64,000 nucleotides of DNA from Paraburkholderia sp. BL9I2N2 (GCF_004339745.1 NZ_SMGP01000003.1:1054001-1118000), one strand, 5' to 3'. Numbered from the stretch's first letter, positions 23,941-33,458 are shown. Notes: a model not told the origin generated them from the sequence alone. Program-made: numbers and translations.

Positions 23941-25011
23941 ATGAGTCAGCTTTTCACCCCTGTTCGCATTGGCGGCCTGTCCCTTCCGAACCGGATGATC
24001 ATGGCCCCGATGACCCGTTCGCGCGCCGATGATGCAGGCGTTCCAGACGACGTTGTCATCACGTACTACGGCCAGCGCAGCAGCGCAGGTCTGATCATTA
24101 CCGAGGGCGTGTTTCCCTCCGCGACCGGTAAGGGCTATGTGCGTACGCCCGGCATCCACAGCGATGCACAGGTGAGCGCATGGAAGCGGGTCACCGAAGC
24201 CGTGCATGCTCGCGGCGGACGGATCTTCATGCAGCTGATGCACAGCGGGCGTATCTCGCATCCGTCTCTGCAGCCGGATAGCGCGCTGCCGGTGGCACCG
24301 TCGGCCATCAAGCCGGCGGGCGAGACCTGGACCGGCAACGGCATGGAGAAATTCGTGACGCCGAGAGCGCTGCGCCTGGATGAGATCGCCGGTGTGGTTG
24401 ATGAGTACCGTAGGGCGACGCGTCGCGCTCTGGAAGCCGGTTTCGATGGCGTCGAGTTGCATGCTGCTTCGGGCTATCTGCCTGAACAGTTCCTCTCGTC
24501 CGGCAGCAATCAGCGTGAGGATGAATACGGCGGTTCCGTTGCGAACCGTGCCCGCTTCGTTCTCGAAGTGCTGGAGGCGATGGTGGCGGAGGCCGGCGGT
24601 GAGCGGGTCGGCATCAAGATCTCGCCGGAGATGAACTTCAACGACATTTTCGACACTGCGCCGCAGGAAACCTACACGTATCTCGTCGACTATCTGCGCG
24701 GCATCAATCTCGCGTACCTGCACGTCGCCCTGTTCGGTACGAGCGTCGATTACCACGCACTGTTGCGACCGCGTTTCGATGGCGCCTATATGGTCGGAGG
24801 AGGACTCGACCAGGCCGCGGCTGAAAACCTGCTGGCAGAGGGACGCGCTGACGCCACGGTCTTCGGCGGTGCCTTCCTCGCCAACCCGGATCTGCCGGAG
24901 CGGTTTCGCGTGGGTGCGCCGCTCAATGCCCCCGACAAGAACACGTTCTACTCGCCCGGCGCACAGGGCTATATCGACTACCCCGTGCTGAGCGCAGCCG
25001 GTCACGCCTGA
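23941..25011 (+). CDS. old yellow enzyme-type alkene reductase, with Ser in the substrate-binding pair
   Basis: A 356-residue FMN-dependent flavoprotein of the OYE/NemA family, which reduces activated C=C bonds and nitro or nitrate-ester compounds with NAD(P)H. Visible features are the FMN strand (NRMIMAPMTRSRA), QLMHSGR, the active-site block ELHAASGYLPEQFLSSGSNQ, the following REDEYGGS and C-terminal phosphate-binding GGGLDQ...VFGGAFLANPDLPER. Normally the block holds a His-x-x-Asn/His pair that binds the substrate carbonyl. Here it is His174 and Ser177, while the proton-donor Tyr179 is kept. Substrate preference may thus differ. First gene of a three-gene operon with pirin and isochorismatase genes, divergent from LysR. 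Confidence 0.9.
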   Translation: MSQLFTPVRIGGLSLPNRMIMAPMTRSRADDAGVPDDVVITYYGQRSSAGLIITEGVFPSATGKGYVRTPGIHSDAQVSAWKRVTEAVHARGGRIFMQLMHSGRISHPSLQPDSALPVAPSAIKPAGETWTGNGMEKFVTPRALRLDEIAGVVDEYRRATRRALEAGFDGVELHAASGYLPEQFLSSGSNQREDEYGGSVANRARFVLEVLEAMVAEAGGERVGIKISPEMNFNDIFDTAPQETYTYLVDYLRGINLAYLHVALFGTSVDYHALLRPRFDGAYMVGGGLDQAAAENLLAEGRADATVFGGAFLANPDLPERFRVGAPLNAPDKNTFYSPGAQGYIDYPVLSAAGHA

Positions 25012-25022
25012 GGACTGCCGTC

Positions 25023-25850
25023 ATGTCGACAGTCACTGCGCGCATGCAGCGCGCCAACCGGGGAAGCCATTTCCGCGCATACAGCCTGCACGGTTCCGAG
25101 CCCTCGCAACTCGATCCTTTTATGGGAGTCGACCACGCCTGGATGAGCGCGCCAACGTTCCCGCCGCATCCGCACGCCGGCTTCTCCGCGGTGACGTACC
25201 TGTTCCTCGACTCGGAGACGGGCATTGCCAACCGCGATTCGCTCGGCAACAGCACGCTGATCGAGCCGGGCGGCCTGCATTGGACCGCTGGCGGAAGGGG
25301 TGTGGTCCATGAAGAGAATCCCGCGGTGCTGGGAAGTACCACCCACCTGCTGCAGATCTTCATCAACCTTCCTCGGGAACGGCAGAACGCGGCGCCGTTC
25401 GCGCTCAGCCTGGCCCCGCAGGACGTACCGGTGGTGCAGCGCCCCGGGGTCCGGGTCCGCGTCCCCCTGGGCAGCTTTGACGGCGTGCGCTCCCCGCTGA
25501 CACCGCCAACCGAGGTCACCTTGCTCGACATCACACTGGAGGAAGGCGCTGAACTTCTGCTATCGGTGGCCGCAGGCAAGCGCGCCTTCTTCATGCCGAT
25601 CTTCGGCAGCGCGGAGCTCGATGGCGAAAGCTTCGGTCTCGACGACCTTCGTGTCCCGATCCTGCCGACCGCGACTGAAGCGGTGATGCACAAGCTCGCT
25701 ACCAAAGCTGGCGGCGCCAAGGTCGCCGTGTTCATCGGCGAACCGTTGCGCCAGCCCGTGTTTTCAAATGGACCGATGGCTTTTGCGAGCCAGGAGAGCC
25801 TGATCGCGGCAACCGCTGCCTACCAACGTGGCGAGATGGGAAGCCTGTAA
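25023..25850 (+). CDS. pirin-family protein
   Basis: A 275-residue bicupin of the pirin family. The N-terminal cupin holds the metal-binding HPHAGFSAVTYLF (about 54-66) and the later GRGVVHEE, containing the His-His-His-Glu set seen in pirins. The C-terminal cupin lies at about 170-240. Bacterial pirins include quercetinase-like dioxygenases and redox-sensing modulators. It starts 11 bases after the alkene reductase stop, so it is translated from the same message. A role in redox sensing or in processing the same aromatic or enone substrate is plausible (inference). Confidence 0.9.
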   Translation: MSTVTARMQRANRGSHFRAYSLHGSEPSQLDPFMGVDHAWMSAPTFPPHPHAGFSAVTYLFLDSETGIANRDSLGNSTLIEPGGLHWTAGGRGVVHEENPAVLGSTTHLLQIFINLPRERQNAAPFALSLAPQDVPVVQRPGVRVRVPLGSFDGVRSPLTPPTEVTLLDITLEEGAELLLSVAAGKRAFFMPIFGSAELDGESFGLDDLRVPILPTATEAVMHKLATKAGGAKVAVFIGEPLRQPVFSNGPMAFASQESLIAATAAYQRGEMGSL

Positions 25851-25904
25851 CAGGCCGCCACACCCCCCGGGGCATGCGCCCCATCACCACTTAGGAGCTA
25901 CCTC

Positions 25905-26510
25905 ATGAAGGTTGAACGATTCACTGCCGACAACACCGCCTTGCTGCTGATCGACCATCAGGTCGGCACGATGCAACTAATTAAGAATATCGACCGCGAA
26001 CTCGCCGCCAAACAGTCGATTGCGCTAGCCAAGATGGCGAAGATCCTCGATCTGCCGGTCGTGATCACGTCCAGTCAGGAAGATCGCGCACAAGGCCCGA
26101 TTCTTCCGGAAATCGCCGCGATCCTGCCCGAAGCGCACGCGGCACGAATCAAGCGCCCCGGCGTCGTCAACGCGTGGGCTTATCCCGACTTCCGCGATGC
26201 GGTGCTTGCCACGGGGCGCAAGAACCTGATCATGGCAGGCGTGACCACCGACGTTTGCCTGATCTTCCCGGCAATTGACGCTGCGCTCGAAGGCTTTGGC
26301 GTGCAGGCAGTGATGGATGCTTCAGGATCGCCCAGCGATCTTTCCGAAGAGTTTTCGCGTCAACGGATGCACGATGCGGGCGTGGTGCTCACCGCCACCA
26401 ACACGCTCATGGCGGAAATCGCGCAGGACTGGTCCACCCCGGCGGGACAACAACTGATCACTTTGCTGTTCACCGACGTGTTTCCGGCACTCGGCGCCGG
26501 CATCGCATAA
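25905..26510 (+). CDS. isochorismatase-family cysteine hydrolase
   Basis: A 201-residue hydrolase of the isochorismatase/nicotinamidase fold. The expected triad is visible: Asp in LLLIDHQVG (near residue 18), Lys in ARIKRPGVV (near 86), and Cys in TTDVCLIFPA (near 120). An AGGAGC site precedes the ATG. The gene follows the pirin gene by 54 bases in the same direction. Hydrolases of this group (YcaC-like) cleave amides or related C-N bonds; the natural substrate is unknown. The hairpin at 26526 just after the stop probably ends this operon. Confidence 0.88.
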   Translation: MKVERFTADNTALLLIDHQVGTMQLIKNIDRELAAKQSIALAKMAKILDLPVVITSSQEDRAQGPILPEIAAILPEAHAARIKRPGVVNAWAYPDFRDAVLATGRKNLIMAGVTTDVCLIFPAIDAALEGFGVQAVMDASGSPSDLSEEFSRQRMHDAGVVLTATNTLMAEIAQDWSTPAGQQLITLLFTDVFPALGAGIA

Positions 26511-26525
26511 ATCCGGAACCACATC

Positions 26526-26560
26526 CTGTTATCCGGAGCGCATGGCGCTTCGGATAACAG
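26526..26560. terminator. 16-bp hairpin after the reductase operon
   Basis: CTGTTATCCGGAGCGC (26526-26541) pairs with GCGCTTCGGATAACAG (26545-26560) with one G-T pair and a three-base loop. It begins 16 bases after the isochorismatase stop. No T-run follows, so it may end transcription only weakly or instead protect the 3' end of the message. Confidence 0.55.
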
Positions 26561-26848
26561 ATCAACTCATGTTTGGAGGCCTCGTGACATCCCGTGTCCG
26601 ACGACGGCTTTCGACACGTTTTATCTTTGATTCACGATTGTTCAACGATTCGTGGATTACCCTCGAACGTCTCAAACTGGCCCGATAGTCGACGACCAGC
26701 CAAATACAGTTCGGCAAAACGGAATTTCGCGCAATACAGATGTTCGCAGTGGGAACCTGACCAAGTCTGATTGGGCGCGACTCTCGCCGCCATGTTGGCT
26801 CGAGAGCGCGACCGGATAAGCCCCCCGCGCTTCGTCTCGATGTTTTTG

Positions 26849-27967
26849 CTATTCAGCGGCGATGGCACCTGCATCCTCGCAGGAGTAGCCCAGTGCTTCA
26901 GCGACCTCGGGACAGGTCACTTTGCCGAACGCGACATTCAGGCCACTACGCAGATGTTCGTCATCGGTAAGCGCCTTGCGCCAACCCTGGTCGGCGATTT
27001 TCAGGACAAAGGGAAGCGTCGCGTTATTCAACGCATACGTGGACGTGCGCGGCACACCGCCAGGCATGTTTGCGACACAGTAGTGTACGACTTCGCCAAC
27101 CTTGTACGTGGGGTCCGCGTGAGTCGTAGGCCTCGCGGTTTCGCAACATCCTCCCTGATCGATCGCGACATCGACGATGACGGAGCCGGGGCTCATCGCA
27201 TCGACCATCTTGCGCGTGACGAGTTTGGGCGCAGCGGCGCCGGGCACGAGCACGCCGCCGATCACGAGGTCGGCATCGAGCACTTGTCGTTCGATGTTGT
27301 CCTGATTCGAATACACGGTGATCACGCGTGCGCCCAGCAGCCGGTCCATGCGTCGCAGCGCGTCGACATTGCGATCGATTACGACGACCTGCGCACCCGT
27401 GCCGACAGCCATCTGCGCGGCATTGGTGCCGACCACGCCGGCGCCGAGGATCACAATCTTCGCGGGGGGCACGCCCGCCACGCCGCCCAGCAGGATGCCC
27501 TTGCCACCGTGCGCGCGTTCCAGGCTGAACGCGCCCGCCTGAATCGACATGCGGCCCGCAACCTCGGACATGGGCGCGAGCAGAGGCAGTCCGCCGCCGC
27601 GTTGCGTGACGGTCTCATAGGCGATGCAGACCGCGTTGCTTCGGACGAGATCGGCGCACTGCTCGGGGTCCGGCGCGAGGTGCAAATAGGTGAAAAGAAT
27701 CTGTCCTGGGCGCAGCATCGCACGCTCGGGCGGCTGGGGTTCTTTCACCTTGACGATCATGTCGGCAGCGGCGAACACCGCTTCTGCGCTGGGCGCAACC
27801 TGCGCGCCCGCCGCCCGGTACGCGTCGTCCGCTGCGCCGATGCCTGCGCCAGCGCCTGTCTCGACGTCCACGCTGTGTCCATGCGCGACGATCTCGCGCA
27901 CGGAAGACGGCGTGAGACCGACACGATACTCGTGGTTCTTGATCTCCTTCGGAACGCCTATGTGCAT
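26849..27967 (-). CDS. ald: alanine dehydrogenase
   Basis: A 372-residue NAD-dependent L-alanine dehydrogenase (alanine + NAD to pyruvate + ammonium), the usual length of the family. It opens with MHIGVPKEIKNHEYRVGLTP and shows the Rossmann motif GAGVVGTNAA (about 175), GVLVPGAAAPKLVT and the conserved GGCCETARPTTHADP. The ATG at 27967 has GGAGGCAAT before it; the longer frame upstream lacks the family start. It is transcribed away from the LysR gene at 28593 with a long spacer. It may use alanine as carbon and nitrogen source or supply alanine under low oxygen. Confidence 0.93.
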   Translation of the reverse strand: MHIGVPKEIKNHEYRVGLTPSSVREIVAHGHSVDVETGAGAGIGAADDAYRAAGAQVAPSAEAVFAAADMIVKVKEPQPPERAMLRPGQILFTYLHLAPDPEQCADLVRSNAVCIAYETVTQRGGGLPLLAPMSEVAGRMSIQAGAFSLERAHGGKGILLGGVAGVPPAKIVILGAGVVGTNAAQMAVGTGAQVVVIDRNVDALRRMDRLLGARVITVYSNQDNIERQVLDADLVIGGVLVPGAAAPKLVTRKMVDAMSPGSVIVDVAIDQGGCCETARPTTHADPTYKVGEVVHYCVANMPGGVPRTSTYALNNATLPFVLKIADQGWRKALTDDEHLRSGLNVAFGKVTCPEVAEALGYSCEDAGAIAAE

Positions 27968-28592
27968 ATTGCCTCCTGTGTGGGACTGCCAATCAGCCGC
28001 GAAATGATCTGATTCCTCAGACGCCCAGCACGAGCGTCGAGCGTTGGCGAGGGAGGCATTAACGACGCTAACGCACGCACGCGGCATCGCAAGAAACGAT
28101 CGCCACCGTCGACCCGATTTCACCTGTTGGCGACGCCATGACCTGGCGCCTGGCCAGTAGCAGGTTGTAACGGGTACATCGGAGCGGGATGCATGTGGGA
28201 ATCGAGCGTGACCTAGGTGCTATATCCGGCTACGAGTAGTGATTTCCACAATACTATCGGCGGTGTGGTAGATGTTGTTAATGTAATTGTCGCGAATTTT
28301 GGTTGAAACACCTGAATTAGGCGACGTGCGTCCATCATCCTGCATCGCAGGCGCAAGGGTTTATATCTAGTCCCGTCGCCTCCATGTCCCCTTCGCTGCC
28401 ATCGATGTACAAACGGCAGGAAGGTGCCCTGAAGCTGCCCGCCATTCCGCAAAGATGCATAGGTCATATGCGCCAATGCACATACCCTTCACAACGCAAT
28501 TTCTGTGACGTCTGTCATGTTTGCTTCTAATATGCTTGTCCAGTTGTCCCAACCTGGGGATTTGCAACGATCAAAGCGACAGGAGAAAACTC
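27968..28592. promoter_or_regulatory. 625-base divergent spacer between ald and a LysR gene
   Basis: The part near 28220-28300 is AT-rich and a likely promoter zone; the end holds AGGAG before the LysR ATG. No convincing gene on either strand. A regulatory link between the LysR gene and ald is possible but not shown. Confidence 0.4.
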
Positions 28593-29447
28593 ATGTTCGA
28601 CTGGGAGGATTTACGCCACTTCGTCGCGTTCAGTCAGGAACAATCGCTCGCGAAAGCAGCTCGGCATTTGAAGGTCGATCATGCGACCGTCGCGCGCAGA
28701 ATCGCCTCGCTCGAACAGTCCCTCGAACTGAAGCTGGTTGATCGCCGCCCACGCGCCTATGTGCTGACGGCAGACGGCGAACGCATCGCCGAACGGGGCA
28801 AGCGCATGCAGGAAGAGTCGTTTGCCGTGGAGCGGATGTCGGTCGGCGGACAGGAAGTCGTTAGTGGCGAGGTGGTGATCAGCGCGCCGCCGTCGATGTC
28901 CAGCAGTGTCATTGCCCCTCACTTAGGCAGGCTGCGCGTGCAGCACCCCGCGCTTCACGTCCGCTTGATCGCCGACACGCGCAATGTGTCGCTGATACGA
29001 AGGGAAGCGGATATAGCCGTTCGTCTGAGCAGGCCGACCGAGTCCGATCTCGTCGCGCGCAAGATCGGCGTGGTTGCGTTCGCGTTTTATGCGTCGCCGG
29101 AGTATCTGGCGTCGCATGCGCCCGAAGACTACGAATTCATCGGATATGACGACAGTCTCGACGGATCCGCTCAACACATCTGGCTGGCCACGCAGGCGAA
29201 GTCACGTCCTGTGATTCTGCGCAGCAATAGCCTGGATGTCCAGGCAGCGGCCGCTCGGGCAGGTGTCGGCGTGGCCATCTTGCCCTACTTCCTCGGGGAC
29301 TGGGACGAGAGTCTCAGCATCGTCGAGGGGCCGGGCCAGCCATTGCAGCGCGAGATATGGCTCTCCATTCACAACGATCTGCGGCACGCTCCTGCGATCC
29401 GCAGCGTCATGCAGTTCATTGCAAGCTGCTTTCCTGGTAACGGCTGA
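28593..29447 (+). CDS. LysR-family transcriptional regulator
   Basis: A 284-residue LysR regulator. The DNA-binding part starts MFDWEDLRHFVAFSQEQSLA with the recognition helix in HATVARRIASLEQSLELKLV. This variant of the helix-turn-helix (VDHATVARRI) marks a subgroup frequent in Burkholderia that often controls nearby SDR or transport genes. The effector domain is complete. The ATG at 28593 has AGGAG nine bases upstream. Divergent from alanine dehydrogenase; downstream genes are unrelated. Confidence 0.88.
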   Translation: MFDWEDLRHFVAFSQEQSLAKAARHLKVDHATVARRIASLEQSLELKLVDRRPRAYVLTADGERIAERGKRMQEESFAVERMSVGGQEVVSGEVVISAPPSMSSSVIAPHLGRLRVQHPALHVRLIADTRNVSLIRREADIAVRLSRPTESDLVARKIGVVAFAFYASPEYLASHAPEDYEFIGYDDSLDGSAQHIWLATQAKSRPVILRSNSLDVQAAAARAGVGVAILPYFLGDWDESLSIVEGPGQPLQREIWLSIHNDLRHAPAIRSVMQFIASCFPGNG

Positions 29448-29631
29448 CGCGGGCAGCGCGCAGCAACGGCTTGTGCATTTTCTCCTGGACGGTACGCACA
29501 TTTCGGGAATTGGCGGATAGAAGGCCGGTGGCAATAATGCATTCACCGATCGACGAACAAGCAAACGGCAGATCGCAGATTAGCCGCTTGATCGTCGAAC
29601 AGCTTCTCATCTATCCGCCAAGGAGCACGAA

Positions 29632-29955
29632 ATGAAACGCTTTCTGATCCCCGTCGTCATTGCCAGCGCCATCGTATCGTCGTCTGTGTTCGCCGAACCT
29701 GCCGCCCATGGCAAGACCCGCGAAGAAGTTCGGGCCGAACTCGTTCAGGCCCGCGAAGCTGGCGTGTTCGACGCGCCCGATGCCACCTACCCCTCCGCTC
29801 AACTGCGCGCAGCCGCCGCGCTCCAGAACGCCAACACGAACGCCGGGAGCGCCGGCGCCTCTTCCTTCGGCGGCGCCGTGACGGGCCGCTCGCAAAGCGG
29901 GCGCCGTACCGTGACCGCGCCGGAAGCACGGGACAGCATCTATTTCGGTCAATGA
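29632..29955 (+). CDS. DUF4148 secreted protein
   Basis: A 107-residue protein with a Sec signal peptide (1-21, ending SVFAEP) followed by the DUF4148 helix KTREEVRAELVQAREAGVFD, a family that is widespread in Burkholderiales and of unknown function. The middle is Ala/Asn/Gly-rich and the C-terminus is TAPEARDSIYFGQ. AAGGAG precedes the ATG. These proteins are usually found in many copies per genome and are exported. Confidence 0.85.
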   Translation: MKRFLIPVVIASAIVSSSVFAEPAAHGKTREEVRAELVQAREAGVFDAPDATYPSAQLRAAAALQNANTNAGSAGASSFGGAVTGRSQSGRRTVTAPEARDSIYFGQ

Positions 29956-30229
29956 CGGGGCAAAGCCGTAGCATCGACGCGCTCCTACGGATCGCTTTGC
30001 CCGCGGCATCCGCACAGCAAGTGCATGAATGCATGTCGTGGATCGAGATAGGAGCGGGACTGCTCGAACTACAAAATGCTTCGCGCACCTCAGGAAATTC
30101 GATCTCATGCATGACACGCGCGGCTCATTGCGGCAGATGCTGAACTTCACCGCACGCCGCGCGCGAATTGCTGAGATCGCCTCGTTGTTGAAGCACGTTA
30201 CCGCGGCGGGAACCATGCCCGCTCAATGA
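29956..30229 (+). other. possible degraded gene fragment
   Basis: One frame reads LLRIALPAASAQQVHECMSW followed by IEIGAGLLELQNA, and another later reads ARIAEIASLLKHVTAAG with a stop at 30229. Both look protein-like and could be the end of one larger protein broken by a frameshift. The style recalls the C-terminus of FUSC-type membrane proteins, but I cannot confirm it. No start codon of good quality is seen. Confidence 0.25.
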
Positions 30230-30298
30230 AACATTCCGAAGGCCGGACAGGGTCAACCAGAAGCGATTTCTTTGTTGTCAATGAACAGGAGATTTGAA

Positions 30299-30760
30299 AT
30301 GGCAGGGCAGAATTCAATCCAGATCGTCGAGACGTTTTGGCGTGAGGTTTGGCAATTACGCAATCCACACGCAGCGGACCATCTGGTCTCTGACGACTTC
30401 ACGGTAACCTCGGGCGGAGTGGAGATCAAATCGCGCGAAGCGTTCAAGAAGTGGGTCGCTGCATTTCTCGCCAGCATCGATGAGTTCGAGTTCGATGTGA
30501 TCGAGACGTTTCAGAACGAAATAGGCGACCGGGTCGTCAGTCGTTGGCGGGTTACGGGAAAGAACAACGGCTTTATGGGTTCGGAACCATCGGGCTTACC
30601 GATCGATATGACGGGAACTGCTGTCCTGCACGTCGGCGAGGACGGGCTGCTCCGGCATAACTGGGTAGAGCGAAGTGCGCTGGAGGTTCTGCGCAGTTCG
30701 GGTGGGCAAAATGGCATCGCCGGACATCTCAAGCCTGCATCAAGCGAGTCTGGCCGATAA
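30299..30760 (+). CDS. SnoaL/NTF2-like polyketide-cyclase family protein
   Basis: A 153-residue NTF2-fold protein: an N-terminal helix (QNSIQIVETFWREVWQLRNP), then strands around DHLVSDDFTVTSGGVEIKSR and GDRVVSRWRVTGKNNGFMG, typical of ester cyclase/SnoaL proteins. The ATG at 30299 has AGGAG upstream at about nine bases. Members isomerise or cyclise small molecules or simply bind ligands. It stands alone, convergent with the aldehyde dehydrogenase gene 142 bases later. Confidence 0.78.
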   Translation: MAGQNSIQIVETFWREVWQLRNPHAADHLVSDDFTVTSGGVEIKSREAFKKWVAAFLASIDEFEFDVIETFQNEIGDRVVSRWRVTGKNNGFMGSEPSGLPIDMTGTAVLHVGEDGLLRHNWVERSALEVLRSSGGQNGIAGHLKPASSESGR

Positions 30761-30901
30761 GCGTCCGTGCGTTGTGATCATGGGGCGCGTCATTAAGGCA
30801 GATAGCGGCAAGGGCGTTATCTTATGGCTACCGTCAGGGCTATCGACAACTAGCCCTTCCTCGACGCGCCTCGTTTCAAAGCGGGTGCCGATCGGTCAGC
30901 G

Positions 30902-32347
30902 CTATGCAGCAGTGGTCGACACGGCCTTGGTCACCAGATAAGCGTCCATCGCTTCCGGGCCGCCTTCCGAACCGTAGCCCGAATCCTTCACGCCGCCGAA
31001 CGGCATTTCCGGCGACGGCGTGGCCGGCTGGTTGATCCACAGCATGCCGACTTCCAGCTGCTGCGACAGCAGATGCACGTTGGTGAACGACTTAGTGAAC
31101 GCGTAGCCCGCGAGACCGTACGGCAGACGGTTGGCTTCGGCGATCGCTTCCTCGAGCTTGTCAAAGCCGCGAATCGCGGCGATCGGGCCGAACGGCTCGT
31201 TGTTGAACACGTCCGATTCGAGCGATACGTTGGTCAGCACGGTCGGCGCAAAGAAGTTGCCTTCCGAGCCCACGCGCTCGCCGCCGGTTTCGACCTTGGC
31301 GCCGGTCTTGCGCGCGTCGTCGAGCACCTTGCTCATCGCCGTGAGACGGCGTGCGTTGGCGAGCGGGCCGAGCGTGGTGCCTTCGGCAAGGCCGTCGCCG
31401 AGCTTGAGGCCTTCAGCGTGCTTGACCAGCGCCGCGGCGAATTCTTCACGGATGCTGTTGTGCACGAGGAAGCGCGTCGGCGAGATGCAGACCTGACCGG
31501 CATTGCGGAACTTCGCACCGCCCGCGGCTTTCACGGCGAGCGCCACGTCGGCGTCTTCGGCCACGATGACCGGCGCATGACCGCCCAGTTCCATCGTCGC
31601 GCGCTTCATGTGCGCGCCGGCCAGTGCCGCCAGTTGCTTGCCGACCGGCGTCGAGCCGGTGAACGTGACCTTGCGGATCACCGGATGCGGAATCAGGTAG
31701 CTCGAAATTTCAGCCGGGTCGCCGAACACGAGGCCGACCGTGCCCGCCGGCACACCGGCTTCGACGAAAGCCTGCAGCAGCGCAGCCGGCGATGCCGGGG
31801 TTTCTTCCGGCGCCTTGACGAGGAACGAGCAGCCGCACGCGAGCGCGGCGCTCAGCTTGCGCACCACCTGGTTGACCGGGAAGTTCCAGGGCGTGAAGGC
31901 GGCTACCGGGCCGATCGGTTCCTTGAGCACCAGTTGCTGCGCCGCGAGATTGCGCGACGGCACGATCCGGCCGTAGACACGGCGGCCTTCGTCGGCGAAC
32001 CATTCGATGATGTCCGCCGCCGCCAGCACTTCGACGCGTGCTTCGGCGAACGGCTTGCCCTGTTCCAGCGTCATCAGGCGGCCGATGTCCGAGGCGCGCT
32101 CGCGCACCAGCGCGGCGGCCTTGCGCATGGTCGTGGCGCGCTCGTTGGCCGGCACTTTGCGCCAGGCTTCGAAGCCGCGCTGCGCGGCGGCCAGCGCCCG
32201 GTCCAGATCGGCGATGCCGGCGTGCGCCACTTTGCCGATGGCCTTGCCGGTGGCAGGGTTGATGACGTCGAGCGTCTTGCCGCTGGCGGCGTCGCACCAC
32301 TCGCCGTTGATCAGAAGTCGCGTATCCGTATAGCCTGATGTGACCAT
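30902..32347 (-). CDS. NAD(P)-dependent succinate-semialdehyde dehydrogenase-type aldehyde dehydrogenase
   Basis: A 481-residue aldehyde dehydrogenase most like the GabD group (succinate semialdehyde to succinate). The landmark residues are present: PWNFPVNQVVRKLSAALACG, the catalytic Glu in MELGGHAPVIV (near 252), and the nucleophile Cys in GQVCISPTRFLVH (near 286). The C-terminal PFGGVKDSGYGSEGG is also typical. Immediately upstream, after 188 bases, lies a LysR gene on the same strand that ends the catabolic operon. It may process an aldehyde produced by that operon or serve gamma-aminobutyrate or polyamine use (inference). Confidence 0.9.
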   Translation of the reverse strand: MVTSGYTDTRLLINGEWCDAASGKTLDVINPATGKAIGKVAHAGIADLDRALAAAQRGFEAWRKVPANERATTMRKAAALVRERASDIGRLMTLEQGKPFAEARVEVLAAADIIEWFADEGRRVYGRIVPSRNLAAQQLVLKEPIGPVAAFTPWNFPVNQVVRKLSAALACGCSFLVKAPEETPASPAALLQAFVEAGVPAGTVGLVFGDPAEISSYLIPHPVIRKVTFTGSTPVGKQLAALAGAHMKRATMELGGHAPVIVAEDADVALAVKAAGGAKFRNAGQVCISPTRFLVHNSIREEFAAALVKHAEGLKLGDGLAEGTTLGPLANARRLTAMSKVLDDARKTGAKVETGGERVGSEGNFFAPTVLTNVSLESDVFNNEPFGPIAAIRGFDKLEEAIAEANRLPYGLAGYAFTKSFTNVHLLSQQLEVGMLWINQPATPSPEMPFGGVKDSGYGSEGGPEAMDAYLVTKAVSTTAA

Positions 32348-32534
32348 GTTGTGTTCCTGATAGTTGGGGGACCATCTACCGCTATCAGGATGATGGCGGG
32401 CGGTCGTGAATGAAGGGCCGAAATGCAGCCCATCACTTAAGATGACTAATTACATGCACGCGAAGGCGCGCGATCACTACCGAACGCGGCGTCACCCTGC
32501 CCACGGCAAAGCGCGATCAGCGACAACGCGGAGA

Positions 32535-33449
32535 TCAGGCGTCGCGCAGCGACAGGTCGACGTGCTTCAGGCGTCGCACGATACGTTCGACGAACTCCAA
32601 CGTTACATGAGGCAGCGCGCGCTGGTTCGGTGTGATGACGCCGACGGTGAGCGCGTTGACGTTCACGTCGTCGAGCGGTCTCCATACCACGTCACCGCGC
32701 GCCAGTTCATCGAGAAAAGCCAGCTTGGAGAAAAACGAAATGCCTCGACCAGACGCAATGAGCCGCTTGAGCAGCGTCGTCGAGTTGCAAGTGACGCTCG
32801 GCTGTAGCGACTCCCAGTACTCGGGAAAGTCGGTGGTGACGACGCCCTGGATCGGCGATCGTCCTTCGAGCCGCAGAAACGCATGATTGCGGCATTCGTC
32901 GAAGCTGATGCGCTCCGTCTTCGCTAGCGGATGCGACGATGCCATGACCACGCCCGGCGGCAACGATACTTCGGTCACGACATCGAGCCCGGCAGGCAGC
33001 TTCGTGACATACGAAATGCCGACGTCATACTCGCCACTGACCAGCCGCGTCGGTACGTCATGGGGCGGCACGGCGGCGATCGAATAGGTCACAGCCGGAT
33101 AGGCGTCCGAAAACTCCTCGACGGTCGCCGGTAGAAAGTCGACGAAAAGCGAATCCATTGCCACCACTGACACGTGCCCCTTGCGCTCGCCTTTCAGGTC
33201 GTCAAGTTCGCTGCGCATCAAATGGAAGTCGTTCAGCGTCGCGCGAATGTGTTGCAGCATGCGCTCGCCGGCCGCGTTCAACCGGATACCGTTCGGCAGC
33301 CGGTCGAAAAGTTCAGTTCCCATCTCGGCTTCGAGCTTCAGGATCTGCCGGTTGACCGCGCTCGACGCGACATAGAGATTCTGCGCGGCCTTGCGGATCG
33401 AACTGCACCGAGCCACTTCGACAAAATATTTCAGGACATTCGCATGCAT
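32535..33449 (-). CDS. LysR-family transcriptional regulator (last gene of the catabolic operon)
   Basis: A 304-residue LysR regulator. The N-terminal helix-turn-helix (RKAAQNLYVASSAVNRQILK) is followed by a full effector domain. Unlike most LysR genes, it is not divergent. Its ATG lies only nine bases after the ferredoxin stop (33459), so it is the last gene of the operon that runs from 39875, and it probably regulates that operon from within. The NxxVASSAVNRQI pattern is shared with regulators of carboxylic-acid or aromatic catabolic genes. Confidence 0.88.
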   Translation of the reverse strand: MHANVLKYFVEVARCSSIRKAAQNLYVASSAVNRQILKLEAEMGTELFDRLPNGIRLNAAGERMLQHIRATLNDFHLMRSELDDLKGERKGHVSVVAMDSLFVDFLPATVEEFSDAYPAVTYSIAAVPPHDVPTRLVSGEYDVGISYVTKLPAGLDVVTEVSLPPGVVMASSHPLAKTERISFDECRNHAFLRLEGRSPIQGVVTTDFPEYWESLQPSVTCNSTTLLKRLIASGRGISFFSKLAFLDELARGDVVWRPLDDVNVNALTVGVITPNQRALPHVTLEFVERIVRRLKHVDLSLRDA

Positions 33450-33458
33450 CGTGTTTTC

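Noticed and set aside
23419..25005. 528-codon minus-strand frame across the alkene reductase and LysR genes
   Set aside because: Runs antisense over a strongly conserved reductase; no domain.
31073..32338. 421-codon open frame on the plus strand opposite the aldehyde dehydrogenase
   Set aside because: Antisense shadow of a well-conserved gene; composition (His/Arg/Glu-rich) and lack of domain show it is not real.
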